Source: Cavenderia fasciculata (taxonomy: Eukaryota; Evosea; Eumycetozoa; Acytosteliales; Cavenderiaceae). From it: DNA of 64,000 nt. A program made the translations under genes and the position numbers. Under the pieces are notes generated by a model, which made no database searches, was not told the DNA's origin, and worked only from the letters and a program-made list of their open reading frames with translations. Shown piece by piece: positions 1-11,257 of the stretch (the stretch's first letter is position 1; each line of letters begins with the position of its first letter). Location: positions 1,550,001-1,614,000 of the forward strand of contig NW_004457624.1 in assembly GCF_000203815.1 (NCBI RefSeq), given 5' to 3'.

Positions 1-687
1 GATTAAAATTTAGAGAATTAAGAAATAAGATTGTTAATTGTTTGATTGTTTGAATGTTGATTTGATGAATAAATTAAACTCAATTGAATCATATTTATAG
101 TTTAGTTTTTTGATGTTTGATGTTCACTCTTTGGTATTTCGGTTGGGGAAATCAATATTCAATATGAGGAGGGTTTCTATATCGAATTTTGGAGATTAAG
201 ATTCAATAAATGCCACCATCTTTTGACACAATTGTTATTACCTTGTATCGGATATATCAGTATTTAAAATTTTAAAAAGAGTGATGAAATCTAGATTTAA
301 ACATCATATGGATCGATTGAATGGATCTATGGACTGTTTTTATCAATTGTAGACGTCGTTGATGGTGTCATTGTGATTAAATTGTATAAAACCGTGTATA
401 CTTTTTGGTTTAGGGGTTAGATTCATATTGTTTTGTTTTTAAAAACAATTGCCTGCTTTAGATTGTGTTTGTTGTGAATTAATATATTGATTTTTAAAAC
501 CAACTAATATGATGATGATGGTATCCATTCTTCCAAATAAAGATAAATGAATGAATGATTCAATCCATCGACCGACTGATAATATCGGTCGTTGATCAAT
601 ATCTTGTTCTTCTCCTTCCTACATCGTTCTATTCTATTTGATTTTAGTACTTGTTGTTATTTATTTTTTGGATAGAGTTTCCTATTA
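1..687. other. Gene-free stretch downstream of bL34m
   Basis: AT-rich DNA with stops in all frames at short intervals. On the minus strand there are a few short open stretches but no start, splice-site pair or protein motif I can defend. It holds the 3' flank of the minus-strand ribosomal protein gene. Confidence 0.5.
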
Positions 688-1360
688 TTAAGCAGCCAAT
701 CTCTTTCTACCCTTGTCAAGTCTACTCTGTAATACTCTACGTCCATTCTTGGTTGCCAATCTAGCACGGAAACCATGTCTTCTCTTTCTAATCAAACCTG
801 ATGGTTGATAAGTTCTCTTTAAACATTCAATACCATTTTCTTCTTGATTGTCTAAAACATTGAATTAACCAATAATTAATATTCATTTCAAAGGTGATAG
901 CAGGATATAGTATACTATTACCACTACTACTACTATTCGGTTCTGTTTACATACTAATATCGTTAATAATAATTGATGGTTGGTCTATATCTAAAATATG
1001 TTGATCTTCTTGATTGAATAAAAGTCTATTGTTGGTGGTATTATATAATGGGGATGATGGTGACAAGATTGATTGAAACAATGGATCGATTTCTAATGGT
1101 GATGGTCCATGTGTAATATCATCATAGAGGTCATCATACATGTCTTCTTCGACAATGACATCTTCTTCAAGGTGGTTCTTGATATTATATAAGGTGTTGA
1201 TGTTGTTGAAACGATGATTGTTCAATCCCAATGCTACCGATGAATTGAAATAGAATGGTGTAATATTTGATGTAGACACTGTACTAGTCGATGATGAAGA
1301 GACTGAAGAGTAATATCTATATGAGCGTTGAGCAAATCTAGTGCAAAGTTGGTTGAACAT
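688..1360 (-). CDS. mrpl34: Mitochondrial large-subunit ribosomal protein bL34m
   Basis: Two exons, 955-1360 and 688-851, joined by a GTATGT...TTTTAG intron in phase 1, give about 189 aa. The last ~45 residues are a textbook bL34: [20 protein letters not shown], then a Lys/Arg-rich tail ending RKRLAA. This small basic protein sits on 23S-type rRNA in the large subunit; the family is bacterial and organellar. The long N-terminal part begins [19 protein letters not shown], an Arg/Ser-rich, acid-free stretch as expected for a mitochondrial presequence. It is followed by an acidic, low-complexity spacer of about 90 residues that bacterial L34 (about 45 aa) lacks. Family identity rests on the C-terminal exon; mitochondrial targeting is inferred from the N-terminus. 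Confidence 0.9.
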
Positions 1361-3712
1361 GTTTGTTGCTTCTTTTGATTATAATGATATATATTATATT
1401 ATATGTATATGATACTTTTTGTTTAATGATACTAATTAGACAACAAACAAACTACCTGCACTCTACTATATAGGTCGACCAATAATGAACTATAACAAAG
1501 CAAGGTAGGGGAAGTTGCAGCTCAACTTTACAGCTGCAACTAACCTCATTGGTTTCATTCGACAAAAAAAAAAAAAAAATTAAAAAAAACGACACTTTGC
1601 CTTGGAAAAACGATGTCATTCCTTTCAACTTCATCAAACAAATAATTAAATGATAACAATATTTACAATATTAATTTATTTGTTCATCAACATCGCATAA
1701 GTGTGTTATAATAGTCTCACAATGAAAGAGTAATGTTGATTATTCAACTTTTATTAGTATTCCTTTTGAAGAAGTAAAGATAGTTTAAGAAAACGGATAA
1801 AAATTTACTTACTTATTTTTGGTATCATTCCCTTTTCTTCTTCTTGCTCCCCACAATTCACAGTAAAGGGAATGGGATTGATATCGTGAAAATTTGGTAT
1901 AACAAAAGAAAAACCTTTTCCCTTTTTTTCTTGAATTATATCTCCCTGTTTTAAGATGTCCACTATTCTAAATAGGATAACAACTGCAATGGTGGACATT
2001 ACTAAATCAAGAGATATTTCCAAAACTGATCTAACTGATCAATAGTTTTCGATCGGAAAGGAAGTAGTACCACGACTACAGCAACAGCGACAGCGCTCCT
2101 AAATCGTTAACCCTTTTGGAGGAAAGTAATACTCTTTCCATTCACTCGAGGGTTAGATCTGATAATACATATACACCGCAAGATAATAGCCTTGAACAGG
2201 TATAAATCTAATTTGGTAAATGAACCAGCAGATAGATATATTAACAGAGAGAGAGAGAGAGAGAGATAAGAGGTGAATGTAATAATAGCTGTTGAGAATC
2301 AAGAGATAGAGATGAAGATGTAAATCACAAACCAATGCTCACACATGCTCTTTATCACCGTTACCATTAACTCTAATTTTTCACAGTTTGGGAAAAGGTT
2401 TTATTTCCATTTTAGTTTGGTTATCATCACAGATAAAAAGTTAAACTTGTGTTGGTTGGCTGTCAATTATACAAGACAGATATATCCGAAAACAGAATGT
2501 TGTCAACACAACCAAAAAACATAAATCTAAAAGTTTGGGGGCGGGCTTGATGAGAGACAGCCACTCATCGCAGAGGCACCCCACAACCTTTTGAACGAGG
2601 TGAATGGGGTGATTGCAAGTTTCTCTTTAGGATAAAATGAATTAAAAGTTTAGCTTCATTGTAGTGTTGTGGGGGCAATAACCGACCATGGTTGAAGCAT
2701 CGGATGAAAAAAGATGCTGCAAAGTGCAAAGCAACAGGCCACTATATTGTAATATAGTGATGAACGGAGATGAAAGAAGCTGTTGTTTTTGCTTTCATCA
2801 ATCAGTGTTGATCGCAAAGATGATAATTGATCCTTTAATCTTGTAGATGTGCGAGCTATCAGTGGTTAATTTGTTGGCAGCACCACAGTGGTGCAGTATA
2901 CTATTTTCCAAACCAAGCTATAAATCTTGTACCACCCTCAAATCACCAAAACCCTCCCCACAGACAATGACAGGCAATCAATCGTTCTGTTGCCCATAAA
3001 AAGCTCTGCTAGCTTTTGGCAGAGCTGTTTCCCAATTCCTATGAATTCTGCTAATTTGCGTTTAAACGCATCACTGAATTGTCAGTGTCAACAGGAGTGT
3101 GGGGTTTAAACGTGGTGGCAATGATGAATAAGATGGGAAAAACATGTTCACGATCGCCAATGAGCACTGGTAACCAACAACAACATCAACTGCAATGTAA
3201 CCAAATCTTATCTTTTTTTTCCATCAATCGTAGAGGAGTTCAACTATGGATACATCATTTTGATTGGGGATGCGTCAATAAGAACATAGATTCGATACCA
3301 CTTGTCTGTTCAAAGAACAAATGGGGTGATGTAACGATGATGATAGAAAGAGGAGGGTAACTAATAGTTTGGGGGTGTAGGTAGTACCCTTCCACCAAGC
3401 TTCACCCTCGAGATGAATGGTTTCCATTCGATGAATAACACTCACAATCAAGAGGATTGTCAGAATTGAAGAAGTGACAGATGGCAGGTAGGAAAGTAAA
3501 CAGCAGCGGCAGCAGAAGCAGATAATCAAGTGTCATCCAAAACATATAAATAAACAAAATTTTGGATCTATTTAATTCAATTCAAACCACAACAAATACA
3601 ATCTTTTACTTAATTAAATACAAATAATTAATTTCCAAATACCACCAATCAAATACCACTTATTTTTCAAGTTTCCAAAACCTTATAATCTTTTAAAAAC
3701 TATAACTATAAA
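1361..3712. other. 2.3-kb divergent promoter region, unusually GC-rich in part
   Basis: This lies between the bL34m start (minus) and the thioredoxin-like start (plus). From about 2040 to 3530 the DNA is visibly richer in G and C than other intergenic DNA here, with G-runs at 2533-2545, 2671-2676 and 3368-3381. It also contains a GA tract (about 2249-2267), an inverted repeat AGCTCTGC/GCAGAGCT (about 3002-3027) and the perfect palindrome TGCGTTTAAACGCA (3057-3070). Open frames here are short and show no family motif. A minus-strand frame at 1805-2009 that ends at a consensus A|GTAAGT donor could be an exon of an unannotated small gene, but I could not build a full model. Confidence 0.4.
3368..3381 (+). 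promoter_or_regulatory. G-box-like promoter element
   Basis: TTTGGGGGTGTAGG lies 330 bp upstream of the thioredoxin-like gene. Dictyostelid developmental promoters carry GT-rich G-boxes bound by the zinc-finger factor GBF, and this matches that style. Function is inferred from sequence and position only. Confidence 0.3.
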
Positions 3713-4300
3713 ATGGTCCAAACACCAACTAATTTTACTGTCCTTACAAGGTAAATATAAATAAAAATGTTTTTAAATAAATTTTAATTTGAATTGTTTT
3801 TTTTTCTAATAATAATAACTATATAGTTATGCAGGAGTTGAAAGTGCACTCTATGATTGTGATGCAACTGACACAGTAGTGTTCTATTTTACAGAGCCAG
3901 TTTGTCCTGCATGTGATACCATCTACCCAACTTTGTGTGGATGGGTGGCAACCTATCCTACCGTCAAATTCTATCAGATAAAGACTGAAACAGCAGCCTC
4001 TACATTTGAATGTACTATGAGTTGGGGTATGTTCAATTAAAATATAAAAATCGGTCGTCGTCGTCGTACTCATCATCACTTTGTACTCACACGAAAACAC
4101 ATCACGCGTGACTGACAAATTAAATTGGCTATTAACAACCTTTTTTTTCCTTTCTTGTAATTCTTGCTTACCCTTTAGGTTCGGCCCCGTGCGTGATGAC
4201 TTTTCGCGATTATCCAGCTGTGGGTGATTATATCAGACGTTCTAATGGAGTCAATACGGCGACTATGGAAGCAAATATTCGCTACACAAGGGATCTATAA
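3713..4300 (+). CDS. Small thioredoxin-fold protein
   Basis: Three exons (3713-3750, 3827-4026, 4179-4300) give 119 aa with consistent phases and GTAAAT/GTATGT donors. The pattern is thioredoxin-like: a beta strand (TDTVVFYFTEPVCPACD) ending in a C-P-A-C redox motif at about residues 36-39, then an alpha helix and a second strand, and late in the protein SAPCVMTFRDYPAVGDYI. There the third exon supplies another Cys before an aromatic-rich strand, the place where thioredoxins carry the cis-Pro loop. The cis-Pro itself is not obvious. No signal peptide is seen, so a cytosolic disulfide reductase or redox-sensor role is likely but unproven. I do not recognise a specific orthologue. Confidence 0.75.
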
Positions 4301-4761
4301 TATTTGTCAATATACAATTTATTCATCATCCATTTATCCATTCACCAAAGAAATCAATCCATTCCTGTACTAAATTCTTTCTCTCAAGTATTCTCGTTCT
4401 GGTTAACCAACTAGTTCCAGTCATTTTGTAAATTATCCTGTCCTATCATTCACTCTATAAAAAACATTTGTACAAATAATAATTATAAAATCCATTCACT
4501 TATTTTATGTAAATATTCTGTAAATAAATAACCCACTAAATCATTAAATCTATTTAATTAAATTACAAATAAAGCATGAATTTAATGAGTTTATAGATTT
4601 AAATTATTCTTCTCTTTATTTTAATTCATCTTAAAATATTAATTTAGAAATCCCCAAGAAAATAGTTTTTTATTGCTTTCTGTCGCGCATTTATATATTT
4701 CAACTTCGTCACCACCATCATTATCATCATTAAATCATCATTATAATCATCATGAATAACA
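4301..4761. other. Intergenic, AT-rich
   Basis: 3' flank of the thioredoxin-like gene and promoter of the PIG-F gene. I see only AT-rich DNA with a CAT/ATC-rich leader just before the PIG-F start. Confidence 0.5.
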
Positions 4762-5628
4762 ATGTCTAGTAATAGTAATACATTAACGAGTGGCAATAGT
4801 AGCAGCGGCGGTAGCAACAGCAGCAGCGGTAGTACCAATAATAATAGTTCTTCATCATCGGGAGGAACAGTTGTACAAGCATCAAGATCTAAATATAGAG
4901 TATCATTAAGTTATCTTGGACTGTCTGCAGGAGTGGTACTGTTCACTCTGATGATGATGAATGTAATTGGCATGGACTTTGTGTCGCATACAGTTTCATC
5001 ACAGATCATTCTGAGCATTGCTCTTTTTACTCTTCATCTTTTATTTGGCATCTATGTCTATCCATCAGCATTTCATGTTAGCGGCGGCAATACAATGAGT
5101 CTTGAACTCAAGATACAACGTGCATTCACTGGATGGCTCATAGGAATGGTGCTCTTTTACTTTGTGTCTATACTCTATGGCGCACCCATCACTCGATCAT
5201 TCTTTAGAACTCTCTTTTTCGGACAACTACTATCTTCAATGACTGCAGTCCCCACTGCCATTCTATTGGGTTGTCATCCTCAAACTTGGAAAGATTTATT
5301 CTTTTCTCCAAAGTATGTCTAGAAAGTCAAAAGACACAAAGTTGTGAAGTTATCGTATATATATACAATCCTCATTCATTTATTTATTAATTTAAATTTG
5401 ATTTCCTTTTATAGTCATAATAGTGTATATGAAACATGTTGTACAATAGTAGTAGTTTTTAGTTTAGTTGGTGCATGGGTTGGCGGATTTGTTATTCCAT
5501 TGGATTGGGACCGTCCCTGGCAAGCGTGGCCAATCAGTTGCGCGTACGGATCTATTGGAGGTCACATTTTAGGTCTTTGGTTATCTTCCATCTACTCTTT
5601 GTTTCACAAGGAAAAGAAGTTAATGTGA
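4762..5628 (+). CDS. pigF: GPI-anchor biosynthesis protein PIG-F
   Basis: Exons 4762-5312 and 5415-5628 encode 254 aa. PIG-F is the multi-spanning ER partner that stabilises PIG-O or PIG-G (GPI7), the enzymes adding phosphoethanolamine to the GPI glycan. Residues 1-40 are a Ser/Gly/Asn low-complexity head. Six or so hydrophobic segments follow (for example SLSYLGLSAGVVLFTLMMM and GWLIGMVLFYFVSILYGAP). The C-terminal exon carries the family hallmark GGFVIPLDWDRPWQAWPISC followed by AYGSIGGHILG and a short basic tail ending EKKLM, which could act as a lysine-type ER retrieval signal. The length is close to human PIG-F (219 aa) plus the head. The start is the first ATG in a frame with stops upstream. 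Confidence 0.92.
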
Positions 5629-6450
5629 TAGATAGATAGATAGATAGAGAGAGAGAGCGAGTGAGAAAAACAAAGGAGGACGAACGATAATATATTCCGT
5701 TGACGTTTATGGACAAACTAACAATGACCAATAAAAGTAAATGAATTAATTAATTTACTTGACCCTTTAAGCTCTGTCTCTTGCCTCATCCTCATTTGGA
5801 GGAGGGAGAGAGAGAGGACCCTAAATGAACAAACAAACAAACAACCTGGCGTTTATCTTTCCGGGACAAACCAACTAACCAATCAACCAAACTCTAAAGC
5901 AAAAAGGGGAGATCAGATCGTCTGGATTCGAGACGCTTGCAATCCCTGCACAAGTTGAGCGCTCCAAAAAAAAAAAAAAAAAACAAAAATAAAAAAATAT
6001 TTATTTGGGGGGGAGGAACCCCTCACCCAAGTATTTTGCAAGGGGGTGTGACACAAACAAAACAACAACAACAAAAACATAATAATAATAATAATAATAA
6101 TAAATACCCACCCTCAGTAGTGGAGAGAACAAAGAACAACAAGAATTCAAGTAATAATCATACATTACTTTTGTGATCAGCAGACAAGACAAGACAACAA
6201 CAATCAGTCAGATAAATAGATAGATAAAAAGATAGTGTATCTCGTTTGTCTAGTCTATAGCATAAAAGAAAGAAAGCAAACAAGAGACATCATCATTCAT
6301 CATCATCATCATCATCATCATCATTCGATCGATCTTTTGTTGTATTAGCTTGTGCGCACGAGAAGGGAGGAGCAGCAGCGGTAGTGTCTACTACTACTAC
6401 TTACGTGTTGGAATACCACGGTCAGAGAGAAACAATAACAACGACGACAC
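5629..6450. other. Promoter and leader of the TKL kinase gene
   Basis: A GATA/GA microsatellite at 5626-5657 abuts the PIG-F stop codon. Further on there are long A runs (about 5967-5999), a G-rich block with AGGGGGTGTGACACA (6041-6055) that resembles a dictyostelid G-box, and AAT and CAT triplet tracts just upstream of the kinase start. No coding signal is seen. Confidence 0.5.
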
Positions 6451-9400
6451 ATGGGAACCAACTCGAGCAAAGCAGCGTCTACAGCAATATTTAGCGGTAT
6501 ACCACCTACTACCAACAACAACAACAACAACAACATCAGCAGTAGTAATGAATCAATAATAGTAGATGGAATGGCTGTCGACGACCATAATAATACACCG
6601 CCCAATTCGACGGTACTATCATCGTCATTATCACAGCAGCAGCAACAACATCCTCACCACATATCGTCCAATTCTGGGTCCACTTCATCTTCATCACTAA
6701 CTAATTGTTCTGGTGGAGGTAGTAGTAATAGTCTTGTCAGCAGTAGTAGTAAAGGTGTAGGAGGAGGTGGAGGAAAGGGGGACCGAAAATCAAGTAAAGG
6801 ATCAATACTCAATATCAGTCCATCACCAACTATTACAACTATTTCTACTATTGCCAACGGAGCTACTACACCAATGTCTACATCATCATCTTCATCATCA
6901 CTATCAACCACCACCTCAACAACACCATCAACTGCAACATCTACAACAACTACTACTACAACTACTGTCTCAATCAACAATAATAATCATAATAGTATAT
7001 TGAGTAGCTCAAGGAAATCAAAAAGACACACCAAGAGACCAATGTCTCTAGATTCTAAACTCTTTTATAATGACTATATCATGAATAGTTGTGATCCACC
7101 ACCAAACTTTCCTCCTATTGAAAGAGATAAAGAAAAGGAGAAAGAAAAGAAAGAAAAAGAGAAAGAAAAGGAGAAAGAGAAAGAAAAGGAAAGGGAGAAA
7201 GAAAAGGAGAGAGAGAAAGAAAAAGAGAAAGAAAAGAACAAAAATAATAATACTAATAATAATATCAACAAAAATAATCAAATTAATAATAATGATGAAT
7301 TAAATAATAATAATAATAATAATAATGATAATAATAATAATAATAATAATAATTTAACAAGTTTTAATATTATACATCATAATCAACAACCATTATTTAT
7401 TAAAAACTTTAACAATGATATGGAAGGTGAAGAAGAAGAAGAAATCAAACAAGTATTTGTATATATAGACAACCATAATAATAATAATAACCATCAAAAC
7501 TCTTTTAATCTTCAACAATCCAATTCAACAACATCATCATCAAAATCACGTTCAAGTACTATAACAAGTCGAAATAATTTGATTATATCTCCAATTGGTT
7601 ATATTATCAATAGTAATAATAATAATAATGGAAATGGTGGATCTATCAATGGAAATACAATGGTTGATCTTAGTCGAATGACTCCAATATCAAATTTACA
7701 TGAAACCTCGTCAACATCTTCATTATTCGAACCAATCTTTATAGAAAACAAACAAGTTGTTGTATGTGAGCATTGCAATCATCCAACCATTATCAAACAT
7801 GTCGACCATAGTCACAGTCCCAAGACTGTTTTCAATAATGACACTAGTAGTACGAGTAGTATTCTAGAGTTGTCAAACCTCTACATAACCTCACCCAATG
7901 GTAATCACAACCACAATCAGTCTGGGTTCAATCCAACTACATCATCGACACCTACCAACTTTTCATCACTCTCATCGTTTAGTCAATACATCAAACCCAT
8001 TAGCCAGAACCCACAATACGGCAGTCTCAGCAATTTGGGTGACCACCATAGCAACAATAGTATGGGCAATAGTACCAATCTATTGTCTGCATCATCACCA
8101 TCCATCATCACTCCATCTACCCCTAGTATTGAAAGACAACAACAGAGTCAACAACAACAACAGAGTAGCCTGTCATTCTCTACAGATGCTGCCACCTCGG
8201 GCAACGTAGGTGGTAATAGTATTAGTTTGAATAGTAGTTTGTCTCAAATCCCACCTGCATCCTCTTCATCGCAACCTCATTCATCTTCACCCTCACCACT
8301 TACACTTCATCAATCTATTGGTAGTACTTCGGATCTTTTTAACAAATCTTTAATTAATTCATTCCTTTTAAATAATCGTCTTCAACAACAACAACAACAA
8401 CAAAACTCTTTTTCAACTAATCAAACAAATAGTAATAGTCCAAATCGTGGATATTCTGGAATTGAATTCTTTTCTACAACTACAACTACAACAACAAATA
8501 ATAATCAACAACATTCATTATCAACATCACCAACCATTTCATTTAATAATAACAATGTAAATTGTTCTTCTAGAACATCTGTTAATATTGGTCCATCAAG
8601 TACATCTTCTACATCATCAAAGATTGATCAATTTGGATATGATTTTGTTACAAGACAGGATACATTCTTGGCAACATCACTTGATCCAATGGGTAATATC
8701 AACAATAACTGTAATATCAATAGTATTATTAACAACAATCATAATAATAATAATAATAATAATAACTCATCATCAGTTGGATATGATTTTCCACCACTTA
8801 ATCAATCCACATCATCTAAAATATCGATTACTAGTGCCGGATCTACCAATCTACGCGGCGGCGTATCAATGTCCAGAGATTGTGCCTCTGTTAGTGAATG
8901 TAGTAGCAATGGAGGTGCTGCAGGATATCAAGATCCATTCTATTATCAAGTTCCTTTAAACAAAAAGTCAACAACCAGTGTTGATGACTATCTCCAAGGA
9001 AAGGACTTGACTTTTCTTCACTCGACCGACCATGAAACCATCTCTGTCAAGGAAAAATCAACTTCATCCAATTCCTCTGCCTATACTAGTTTATCGGCTT
9101 CGATGAATAGAAATACTTTATCAGTTTCACAACAAAGACCAAGAGGTAGATCAATCTCTGATTCTTTATTTATGGCTCAAAATGCTAAAGATTGTGTAAG
9201 AGATAAAAAAAAAAACAAAAAAAATAGAAATAGAGAAATAGAAATAGAAAACTAATCAAATATTTATTTATTTTTCATAGATTAATGATATACAAAGAGC
9301 ATTAGAAAATGAAAAGATAAAGAAAAATAGATTTAAAGAGCTTAAAGAAGTATTAAGTGATTTGGGTGATGTCATTGAAATTGATGATATTCAATTTGTT

Positions 9401-10423
9401 CAAAAGATTGGTGAAGGTGCTTTTAGCGGTAAGTCAAAAAAAAAAAGAAGATCCAAATAGATTCAAATATTAATGGTTTCAAATCTTTTCTTTACTTTAG
9501 AGGTATGGGAAGGATGGTGGAAAGGAATTAGAGTAGCTGTAAAGAAATTAAAGGTTATAGGAGATGAAGAACAATTTAGGGAAAGATTTGTTAGAGAGAT
9601 TCAAAATTTAAAGATTGGAAACCATCAAAATATTGTAATGTTTTTGGGTGCGTGCTATAGGCCAGCATGTATCGTAACCGAGTTTATGAGCGGTGGTAGT
9701 CTTTACAATATATTGCATCATCCCAATCCAGCACATCGTATCAATTATAGCTATCCGATCGTTTTAAAGATGGCTACTGACCTGGCAATCGGTCTCATGC
9801 ATCTGCATTCACTCAACATTGTCCATCGTGATCTGACGAGTCAAAACATCTTGCTCGACGAACTCGGAAATCTAAAGATATCAGATTTTGGTTTGTCGCG
9901 CGAGAAGCCTCGTGAGGGATCGGTCACCATGACCAACGGCGGTATTTGCAATCCACGTTGGCGACCACCCGAGATCACTAAAAACCTTGGACACTACAGC
10001 GAAAAGGTCGACGTCTTTTGCTTCTCACTCGTCATTTGGGAGCTGCTGACTGGCGAGATCCCCTTTTCAGAGCTCGACGGATCACAGGCGTCTGCGCAAG
10101 TCGCCTACACTGGTCTGCGTCCACCCATCCCTGACAGCTGCAGCAAGGAGCTCTCTGATCTTCTAGTGCAATGTTGGGATGACGAACCAGACATTCGTCC
10201 ACCGTTTTCAGAAGTTGTAAATAGACTAAAAGATATTAGTTGGAATAATCCAATTGGATTTGTTGGTACTACTACAGATTATAAAGATCAACCAAATAAT
10301 CAAAATCAAAATCAAAAAGAAACAAGTAATGGTAGTACTACAACTTATTCTGTATCTGTTGCTCAAGTTTTACCAATATCCCAATCCCCATCCCCAACAA
10401 ATAGTAGTAGCAATAATAATTAA
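6451..10423 (+). CDS. TKL-family protein kinase, predicted N-myristoylated
   Basis: Three exons (6451-9195, 9281-9428, 9501-10423) give about 1271 aa. The protein starts [10 protein letters not shown], which fits the N-myristoylation rule (Gly2, Ser6, Lys7), suggesting membrane attachment. Residues 10-910 are mostly Asn/Ser/Thr/Gln low complexity with a Lys/Glu charged run (about residues 225-265). One ordered-looking patch, [20 protein letters not shown] (about 433-452), could bind metal. The kinase domain (about 950-1215) is complete: GEGAFSEVWEG Gly-loop, VAVKK lysine, HRDLTSQN catalytic loop, DFGLSRE, a W-R-P-P-E motif in place of APE, and [19 protein letters not shown]. The L-T-S-Q-N loop and overall style place it in the Raf/MLK-like TKL group that is expanded in Dictyostelia. 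Ser/Thr specificity is inferred. The substrate is unknown. Confidence 0.9.
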
Positions 10424-11257
10424 TAATTAATAATTAATAATTAATAACCACAAATATATATACACTGGAATTATATATACATATATACTTTATCATCAAT
10501 AGAAAGAACAAACCAACCAACTAACCTCTCCATCTCCATTTTAATTTCCAACACAACAAACAACATCAACGTTTATGGAAAATCCTTTTTCCCCCTTACC
10601 TCACAATCAATAACCTTCTTTTTTCCACAAAACTATAATTAAACAAATAAATGGAAATTGATTGTTGTAAATTTTAATATAACCAATTTTATAACCCTAC
10701 TTCTTCTTCTATCTGATCATTTCTGGAATCAATACCAAGATTGAAAGCAACTTGATTCTAATTTAAATTTTTTAAATTGTTTTTTTCAAGTAAGGTGTCC
10801 GTGCATCCTCTTTTAATCACACAATTTATTATTAAAACCTAGATCAAGTCCCTTATATAGAGATTACAGTATAATAATACTGTATACATACACACTTCAG
10901 ACAATCGATCATATATATAAAGATTGATACTACTTGTACATCTATTTATATAGTAGTTCGAAACCATCATCTGACTAATTAACACCATCACCACTCACTA
11001 CCAATCTACCACTAGTAGTATAGTAGTGTTCACTCAAAAAACATAGTAGTAGTAGCAATCTCATTCTTTACCTCTCTCTAGCTATAACCACAACTAAAAA
11101 TTAACCTACCTTTTCACAATTTGAAAAAGAGAGATTATTATATTATCGATCAACGACAGCTATTTATAATTATACAGATAGAGTAAAGTAGTACATAGTA
11201 GTAATAGAGTATAGGAGCATAGTCGGGTTGTCGTGGGGACTGCTTTCTATTTAAACA
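10424..11257. other. Intergenic, AT-rich
   Basis: Downstream flank of the kinase and leader of the next gene. It contains a TAATTAAT run just after the stop codon and an inverted repeat TACAGTAT-AATA-ATACTGTA (about 10866-10885). A short minus-strand open stretch at about 10690-10757, preceded by TTAG, reads like a terminal exon of 22 codons. I found no upstream exon in matching phase, so I do not call a gene. Confidence 0.4.

Noticed and set aside
1748-2009. Minus-strand exon-like frame (STIAVVILFRIVDILKQGDI ...) ending at A|GTAAGT, with a possible 7-codon terminal exon at about 1746-1769
   Set aside because: No upstream exon in matching phase and no family match; kept as a note only.
7048-7303. 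Long Lys/Glu and Phe/Ser/Leu frames on both strands
   Set aside because: These are shadow frames of the GAA/AAA-rich charged run in the TKL kinase.
10690-10757. Terminal-exon-like stretch NQVAFNLGIDSRNDQIEEEV then G-L and stop, preceded by TTAG, minus strand
   Set aside because: The residues look natural, but no upstream exon in phase 0 could be found within 500 bp, so it may be chance.
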